Assembly: GCF_900106035.1 (NCBI RefSeq)
Contig: NZ_FNUC01000003.1
Span: forward strand, 2,535,501-2,599,500
Origin: Jiangella alba
GTDB lineage: Bacteria; Actinomycetota; Actinomycetes; Jiangellales; Jiangellaceae
Length of the DNA: 64,000 bases
Direction of reading: 5' to 3'
In this document: positions 59,202 through 64,000 of the stretch, one piece after another
Layout: each line of letters begins with the position of its first letter
How positions within the stretch are numbered: position 1 is the first letter of the stretch
Position numbers and translations under genes: made by a program
The notes under the pieces: model-generated
Seen by the model: the letters and a program-made list of their open reading frames with translations, nothing else
What the model was told of the DNA's origin: nothing
Database searches by the model: none

Positions 59202-59258
59202 CGTGCGCGGGGCCGTCGCCCGTGCGCGGGGCCGTCGCCCGTGCGCGGGGCCGTCGCC
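59202..59258. repeat. Three tandem 19-bp repeats (second family)
   Basis: Three identical units, CGTGCGCGGGGCCGTCGCC, at 59202-59220, 59221-59239 and 59240-59258. Unrelated in sequence to the 52976 repeats but the same period. Confidence 0.8.
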
Positions 59259-59355
59259 CGTTCCGCACGCCGCCTGAACGGCGCCGGCGCGCGCGGTCGT
59301 TCCTCGTGGCGGGGTCAGCGCGCCGTGCTCCTGGGCCCGGTGACCCGTCTCACCC

Positions 59356-59394
59356 GGTTGACACCAGCGCCAACAGTTGGCGTTCTGGTCACCC
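59356..59394. repeat. Dispersed palindrome, copy 2
   Basis: Centre A59375; inner arms CGCCAAC/GTTGGCG are identical to copy 1 at 25745, and outer GGTTGAC/GTCACC pair with one mismatch. The central base is complementary to copy 1, so the core is the same element in either orientation. Confidence 0.65.
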
Positions 59395-59395
59395 C

Positions 59396-59560
59396 GCGCC
59401 GCCGTTGCTGCCGGCACACGCAGGTCGCGGCGTCGTCACCTCGCGCCGCCGTCGTACCCGGCACACGCAGGTCGCGGCGTCGTCACCCGCACCGCCGTCG
59501 TACCCGGCACACGCAAGACGCGGCGTGGTCCCGCGCCGCCGTCGTTCCCCTGCGAGGCGC
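59396..59560. repeat. Tandem ~46-bp repeats
   Basis: Units of 47, 46 and 44 bp start at 59396, 59443 and 59489 with a partial unit at 59533. Each contains GCGCCGCCG, CCGGCACACGCA and GCGGCGT. The array starts directly at the edge of palindrome copy 2. Confidence 0.75.
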
Positions 59561-59700
59561 AGGCAGCCGCTGAGGCGCCCGCCGTACGCCACGGCGCGCC
59601 AGCAAGCACAGCGCACTCCGGCCGCCCGCCCTCGCCGGCCACTCGGCACCCCGTCACCGCGGACGACCCCGAAGACCGCGCCAACAAGCCGGCATGCGAC

Positions 59701-60243
59701 TCAGCGCTGAGCCGCCGACCGCACCAACGCCAGCTCCGGGCCACCGTCCAACCGGAACCCGACGCCACGTGTCGCCCTGATCGTCACCGACGCGCCGGCC
59801 GCCCGGAGCTTGCCGCGTAATCGCTTGATCACCGACTGCACCGCCGCCGGTCCCGCGAAGTAGGTGCCGCCCCAGGCACGCTCGTGCAGCTGCTCGTACG
59901 TCCACACCTGCCCGGGCCGCCCGGCGAGGCAGCTGAGCACCTTGAACTCGTACGGCGTCAGCGGCAGCCCGTTCCCGCGCCACGTCGCCTCGTGCCGGGT
60001 GACGTCGAGGGTCAGCGAGCCGACCCGGACCACGTCGTCGGCGGTCGGCGGCGAGCCGGCGAGCTGGGCCGGCACGGCGACTCCGGGTCCGGCGCCGGCG
60101 AGACGGCGCAGGAAGGTGCCCGCCACGCCGGCGTCGGGCGCGAGCACGAGGATGCCGGTGCCCTCGAACTGCCCGGCGATACGGGCCCGCTCGTCCGGCG
60201 AACTGGTGATGCACACGACGACCGGTGCTGGTTCAGTGCGCAT
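59701..60243 (-). CDS. Winged-helix regulator with degenerate receiver-like N-terminus
   Basis: A 180-residue protein. The C-terminal half (about 85-175) is an OmpR/PhoB-type winged helix: RVGSLTLDVTRHEATW, LTPYEFKVLSCLAGRPGQVW, AVQSVIKRLRGKLRAAG, and TRGVGFRLD. The N-terminal 75 residues (VVVCITSSPDERARIAGQF) are receiver-sized but lack the acidic pocket, phospho-accepting Asp and conserved Lys, so phosphorylation is unlikely. Its ATG lies 11 nt inside the end of the TrmB gene, so the two are coupled. Confidence 0.82.
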   Translation of the reverse strand: MRTEPAPVVVCITSSPDERARIAGQFEGTGILVLAPDAGVAGTFLRRLAGAGPGVAVPAQLAGSPPTADDVVRVGSLTLDVTRHEATWRGNGLPLTPYEFKVLSCLAGRPGQVWTYEQLHERAWGGTYFAGPAAVQSVIKRLRGKLRAAGASVTIRATRGVGFRLDGGPELALVRSAAQR

Positions 60244-61066
60244 GGCTGCCGTCCGCGGTGACGGGCTGGTGGTCGTGGTGCAGCCGGAACATGTCGGGAT
60301 CGATGGGCATCGATGCCGTCCACAGTGTGTCGAACAGCAGGCTGAGCGCCCCGCACAGCTCGCGGCTGCGCACGATCAGCGCGACGACCCCGCCGACGCC
60401 CGGCGCGAACAGCGGCATCAGCACCGTGTGGCCGTCGAACACCGCGAACTTCATCGGCAGGTCGCCGTGGAAGACGCGGGCCTCCTCGCCGGCCTCGATC
60501 CACGCACCGATGTGGTCGGCGACGGACGGATGTCGCATGAGCCCGTGGTCGTAGACGGCGCGCGCCCGAACACCGCGGGAGAGCGCATCGAGCTCGGGCT
60601 GGTTGCTGCCGCCGAGCTGGACCGGCCGACGCACCACGATGTCGATGGACTGCTGCGACGACGCATGCAGCCGGTCGAACCGGTCGCCGACCAGCTTCGG
60701 CGTGCGCAGGATCTCGACCAGCTCGCCGTCGCCACCGGCGCTGGTCTCGAAGCGGCGCATGAGGTCGGGCAGCGCCGACTCGACGTGCCGTTCTCGTTCG
60801 CGCTGCTCCTCGCGCCCGCGTTCGAGCAGGCCGCCGAACGCGACGTCGGGCGCGGCCGGCTGGAACCGGCTGCTGTATCCGGCGCCGGCGTCGACCAGCC
60901 CTTTGTCGACCAGCGAGCGCAGGATGAGGTACACGCTGCTGCGCGACGTGCCGGTGAGGTCGGCAATGGTGCCCGCTGCCAGCGGCGACTGTTCGAGCAG
61001 GCACAGGTAGATGCGGGCCTCGGTCTTGGTGAGGCCCAGCTCCTCTAGGAGCGATTCGGTGTTCAC
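60233..61066 (-). CDS. TrmB-family transcriptional regulator
   Basis: A 277-residue regulator. The TrmB winged helix covers residues 1-75 (LLEELGLTKTEARIYLCLLE, AAGTIADLTGTSRSSVYLIL, LVDKGLVDAG); a coiled stretch rich in Arg/Glu (GREEQRERERHVESALPDLM) follows, then a sensor-like C-terminal domain that could bind a sugar or other ligand. GTG 61066 is chosen for GGAGG 5 nt upstream. It is divergent from a secreted subtilase 198 bp away and coupled to a winged-helix protein downstream. Confidence 0.85.
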   Translation of the reverse strand: MNTESLLEELGLTKTEARIYLCLLEQSPLAAGTIADLTGTSRSSVYLILRSLVDKGLVDAGAGYSSRFQPAAPDVAFGGLLERGREEQRERERHVESALPDLMRRFETSAGGDGELVEILRTPKLVGDRFDRLHASSQQSIDIVVRRPVQLGGSNQPELDALSRGVRARAVYDHGLMRHPSVADHIGAWIEAGEEARVFHGDLPMKFAVFDGHTVLMPLFAPGVGGVVALIVRSRELCGALSLLFDTLWTASMPIDPDMFRLHHDHQPVTADGSHAH

Positions 61067-61120
61067 ACGCGCCTCCGGGGGTGTCGGGCGTGCCGGGGAT
61101 TGCGCCAATGGTTACCCCGC

Positions 61121-61150
61121 TTGACCCACCGCGTCAAACACGTTGTACAA
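61121..61150 (+). promoter_or_regulatory. Promoter with palindrome in the TrmB-subtilase gap
   Basis: TTGACC (61121-61126), 17-nt spacer and TGTACA (61144-61149) form a vegetative-type promoter toward the subtilase. The -10 is inside the palindrome TTGTACAA (61143-61150), and TTGAC..GTCAA brackets the -35. These are candidate operator sites for the divergent TrmB regulator. Confidence 0.5.
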
Positions 61151-61264
61151 GTTGTGGACGACATTCTCCGATTGCCCGCGAACTGCCCCGATCGTGACCC
61201 CGAAAGCGCCCCTTTCCGTTCGTAAGGTCGGTTCCAACAACGGGCGTCGTAGGAGGTCAGGGCG

Positions 61265-64000
61265 ATGAGCAAGCAGGTGCGGCTCGGAATGGGCGTCGTG
61301 GGTGCGCTGGTGCTCGCGGCCGCGTTCCTCCCTGCCCCGGCGGCGACGGCGGCAGCTGCGGGCCTGGCGCCACGCGCGCTCGCGACGGCACCGGCCGACG
61401 ACGAACCGGCGACCATCGAGCCGGGGTTACGCCGCCAGCTGGCCGCCGCCGACACCGCTGAGCTGTGGGTCCGTTTCGACGACGTGGCCGACCTCGCCGA
61501 GGCGGCCGCCGTCACCGGCTGGGCCGAGCGTGGCGCCGCGGTCGCGCAGGCACTGCGGCAGACGGCTGAGAGCAGTCAGGCCGACGTCCGTGCCCGGCTC
61601 GACGCGGAAGGGGTGGAGTACGAGGCGTTCTGGGCCACGAACGCCATCCGCATCCCCGACGGCACCGCCAGCCTGGCCGCCGAGCTGGCCGCGCAGCCCG
61701 AGGTCGACTCCCTGCACCCGGCCCGCGCCTACGAGCTGCCCGAGCCCGCGACCACGCCGGCGGCCGAGGCACGGGCCACCGCGGCCGCCGTCGAGTGGGG
61801 GATCGCGAACATCAACGCCGACGACGTCTGGGAGCAGTACGGCGCCACTGGCCAGGGCATCACCGTCGCCAGCATCGACTCCGGCGTGCAGTACGACCAC
61901 CCGTCGCTGGTGGCGCAGTACCGCGGCGCCCAGCCCGACGGCAGCTTCGACCACGCCTACAACTGGTTCGACGCACGCGGGGTGTGCGACGGCGCGCCGT
62001 GCGACGACCACGGACACGGCACCCACACCATGGGCACGATGGCCGGCGACGACGCGGGCGGCAGCGCCATCGGGGTCGCGCCGGGAGCACGCTGGATCGC
62101 CACCAACGGCTGCTGCACCGACGAGGCGCTCATCGCGTCCGGTCAGTGGCTGCTGGAACCGACCGATCCGCACGGCGAACACCCCGACGCCGGCCGCCGG
62201 CCGCACGTCGTCAACAACTCGTGGGGCAGCGAGCTCCCGTCCACCGACCCGTTCATGGAAGACATCAGCCGCGCCTGGGCGGCATCGGGCATCTTCGCCG
62301 TCTGGGCCAACGGCAACCTCGGTCCGCGCTGCCTGACGTCCAGTTCACCGGGCAGCCGCACCGTCAACTACTCGGTCGGCGCCTACGACGTGAACGACAC
62401 CATCGCCGGGTTCTCCGGGCGGGGGACCGGCCAGGACGGCGAGATCAAGCCGAACCTGTCCGCACCCGGCGTCGACGTCCGGTCCGCCTGGCCGGGCGGC
62501 GGCTACGTCGACGCCGACGGCACGTCCATGGCGGCGCCGCACGTCGCCGGGGCCATCGCGCTGGCCTGGTCGGCGTCGCCCGCGCTCGTCGGCGACGTCG
62601 AGACCACCGTCGACCTCCTCGACGGCACCGCCCGCGACACCGCGGGCGACGAGTGCGGCGGCACCTACGCCGACAACAACGTGTTCGGCGAGGGCCGCCT
62701 CGACGCACTCGCGCTGCTTGACTCCGCGCCCGTCGGCGAGACCGGAACGCTGGTCACCACGGTCACCGACGCCGGCACCGGCGACCCCGTGCCGGGCGCG
62801 CTCATCACCGTCACCGGGCCGGTCGAGCGGGAACGGACCACCGGCGACGACGGCACCTACACGGTTCCGCTGCGGGTCGGCGACTACGAGGTGACGGCGT
62901 CGGCGTTCGGCTACATGCCGCGCACTGAGTCGGTGCACGTCGCCGAGAACGAGACCGCCACCCTCGACTTCTCGCTGCATCGGCAAGACACCGTCACCAT
63001 CAGCGGCCGCGTGACCGACGGCTCCGGGCAGGGCTGGCCGTTGTACGCGCGGGTCACGGTCGACGGCATGCCCGGCGGCACCACCTACACCTCGCCCGAC
63101 GACGGCCGGTACTCCATCGACGTCCCGGTGGGCGCGTCCTACACGCTGTCCGTCACGTCCGAGTACCCCGGCTATCAGCCGGCCACCAGCACCGTCACCG
63201 CCGCCGACGACGTCACGTCCGACGTCGCCCTGGCCCGGGTCGCCGACCGGTGCACGACTCCCGGCTACGCGTACGCCTACACCGGCGGCGGCGCCGACTT
63301 CGACCACGGCCTGCCCGACGACTGGACCGTCACCGACGGCAACGGTTCCGGCGAGGTGTGGGCCTTCGACGACCCCTACGACAAGGGCAACCTCACCGGC
63401 GGCAGCGAAGCGTCGGCCAGCGTGCAGAGCCCTGGCCTGGGCCTCTACATCGACACCAGCTTGACGACGCCGGTCTACGACCTCAGCGACGACCCCGCGC
63501 CGGTGGTCGGGTTCCGGCAGGCGCTGATCCAGCTCAGCGACATCGCCGACGTCGACGTCAGCACCGACGGCGGCGCCTCCTGGCAGACGGTACTGCGGCA
63601 GACCGACGTCGACGAACGCGACGGCGCCGAGAAGAGCGTCCCGATCCCGCAGGCCGCCGGTCAGTCCGCCGTCCAGGTGCGGTTTCGCTATCACAACGCC
63701 CGCTACAGCTCGTACTCCTGGCAGCTCGACGACGTCTACGTGGGCAGCCGCGAGTGCGTGCCGGTCGACGGCGGCCTGGTCGTCGGCGCCGTCACCGATG
63801 CCAACACCGGCGCGCCGCTGACCGGCGCCCAGATCGCCGACGCCGCGGCGCCGCTCGACCCGGTCCGGTCGGTCGCGACCACCGGCGACCCGGCCCTGGC
63901 CGACGGCTTCTACGCGCTGTTCGCCGCCGGCACGTCGCCTCGGCTCACGGCGGGTCTGGGCCGGTACGCCGACGGTGAAGCGGTCGTCGACATCGCCGCC
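61265..64000 (+). CDS. Secreted S8 subtilisin-like serine protease (partial, 3' end cut)
   Basis: The frame is open from ATG 61265 (AGGAGG 61251-61256) to the window end, at least 912 residues. A Sec signal covers residues 1-40 (LVLAAAFLPAPAATAA-like). A propeptide (about 55-175) precedes the S8 domain with catalytic Asp205 (SIDSG), His251 (DHGHGTHT), oxyanion Asn in VWANGN, and Ser421 (GTSMAAPHVAG). It resembles bacillopeptidase F. After about residue 480 come repeated carboxypeptidase-regulatory-like beta domains (GTLVTTVTDAGTGDPVPGA, ISGRVTDGSGQGWPL, VVGAVTDANTGAPLTGA) and a jelly-roll/MAM-like segment with paired cysteines. An extracellular protease, probably controlled by the divergent TrmB protein. 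Confidence 0.92.
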   Translation, partial: MSKQVRLGMGVVGALVLAAAFLPAPAATAAAAGLAPRALATAPADDEPATIEPGLRRQLAAADTAELWVRFDDVADLAEAAAVTGWAERGAAVAQALRQTAESSQADVRARLDAEGVEYEAFWATNAIRIPDGTASLAAELAAQPEVDSLHPARAYELPEPATTPAAEARATAAAVEWGIANINADDVWEQYGATGQGITVASIDSGVQYDHPSLVAQYRGAQPDGSFDHAYNWFDARGVCDGAPCDDHGHGTHTMGTMAGDDAGGSAIGVAPGARWIATNGCCTDEALIASGQWLLEPTDPHGEHPDAGRRPHVVNNSWGSELPSTDPFMEDISRAWAASGIFAVWANGNLGPRCLTSSSPGSRTVNYSVGAYDVNDTIAGFSGRGTGQDGEIKPNLSAPGVDVRSAWPGGGYVDADGTSMAAPHVAGAIALAWSASPALVGDVETTVDLLDGTARDTAGDECGGTYADNNVFGEGRLDALALLDSAPVGETGTLVTTVTDAGTGDPVPGALITVTGPVERERTTGDDGTYTVPLRVGDYEVTASAFGYMPRTESVHVAENETATLDFSLHRQDTVTISGRVTDGSGQGWPLYARVTVDGMPGGTTYTSPDDGRYSIDVPVGASYTLSVTSEYPGYQPATSTVTAADDVTSDVALARVADRCTTPGYAYAYTGGGADFDHGLPDDWTVTDGNGSGEVWAFDDPYDKGNLTGGSEASASVQSPGLGLYIDTSLTTPVYDLSDDPAPVVGFRQALIQLSDIADVDVSTDGGASWQTVLRQTDVDERDGAEKSVPIPQAAGQSAVQVRFRYHNARYSSYSWQLDDVYVGSRECVPVDGGLVVGAVTDANTGAPLTGAQIADAAAPLDPVRSVATTGDPALADGFYALFAAGTSPRLTAGLGRYADGEAVVDIAA

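Larger units (their letters stand above)
58983..59700. repeat. 718-bp repeat-rich gap between glyA and the winged-helix regulator
   Basis: No gene is supported. The first 180 bp are degenerate 29-30 bp repeats of GGGCTGCTCCSGCTG plus CTCCTCGG. Then come a triple 19-bp repeat (59202-59258), the second palindrome (59356-59394) and ~46-bp tandem repeats (59396-59560). Confidence 0.65.

Noticed and set aside
58936-59268. Minus-strand frame with repeated EQPDSEE-like peptides in the glyA gap
   Set aside because: It overlaps the glyA end and reflects the DNA repeats; no start signal and no domain.
59396-59560. CRISPR-like direct repeats
   Set aside because: Repeats are contiguous, differ from each other and have no unique spacers; no cas gene is present.
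61302-62721. Open frames in the other two plus-strand frames over the start of the subtilase
   Set aside because: They are rich in Arg/Ser/Pro without motifs; the frame from 61265 carries the signal peptide and the complete catalytic triad.

Overview
The window is a high-G+C actinobacterial chromosome segment. The evidence is: the end of the Pup ligase gene pafA, then pafB, pafC, tatA, tatC and a HelY-type helicase; an RbpA gene; a class E sortase; frequent GTG starts; and many start codons placed 6-7 nt behind a TANNNT -10 box (leaderless messages). The pafA-pafBC-tatAC-helY order is the one known from mycobacteria and many other actinomycetes. Separate lnt and ppm1 genes argue against Mycobacterium tuberculosis, where the two are fused. 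I cannot fix the genus from sequence alone. No phage, plasmid, insertion sequence, tRNA or rRNA is visible.

Layout. 1-13 kb: pafA end, two FKBP-type prolyl isomerases, an ECF sigma/anti-sigma pair, a DUF3866 gene divergent from pafBC, a tiny membrane protein, tatAC, a diacylglycerol-kinase-like gene, helY and an epimerase. 12.7-17.5 kb: a SigJ/ECF41-type sigma factor with an FAD oxidoreductase, a drug-efflux-type MFS and an SDR. The oxidoreductase and the MFS share a ~60-bp upstream element, and the SDR has a TGTCACA-type ECF promoter. 17.5-29.8 kb: housekeeping and accessory genes (5'-3' exonuclease, MMPL transporter, sortase, GPP34 protein, M24 peptidase, amidase, FAD oxidase, DUF1254/1214 protein, class V aminotransferase, Lrp regulator). 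30.0-36.3 kb: a four-gene minus-strand operon (lat, aldehyde dehydrogenase, fused 2-oxoacid dehydrogenase E1, glutaryl-CoA dehydrogenase) that fits lysine degradation through aminoadipate to glutaryl-CoA and crotonyl-CoA. 36.3-40.9 kb: GNAT/XRE-cupin pair, a repeat tract, an AlkZ-like protein and an amidohydrolase.

40.9-49.5 kb is the most distinctive block: an aerobic carbon monoxide dehydrogenase cluster, coxM-coxS-coxL, then an XdhC-YHS fusion, coxD, coxG and coxE, ending at a perfect 24-bp-arm palindrome and a convergent LysR regulator. CoxL carries AYACSFR, the form I (true CO-oxidising) active-site motif. 50.1-58.9 kb: lnt, ppm1 and fxsA (lipoprotein/glycolipid assembly); rbpA behind a SigR/SigH-type promoter; a frameshifted MFS gene; peptide deformylase; a phosphodiesterase; a GNAT; and glyA under a recognisable ZTP (pfl) riboswitch. 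59-64 kb: a repeat-rich spacer, a winged-helix regulator translationally coupled to a TrmB-type regulator, and a divergent secreted subtilase cut by the window end.

Non-coding structure is unusually rich: two copies of a 37-47 bp palindrome 34 kb apart, three families of short tandem repeats in spacers, a 126-bp imperfect inverted repeat, and several overlapping or leaderless promoters.
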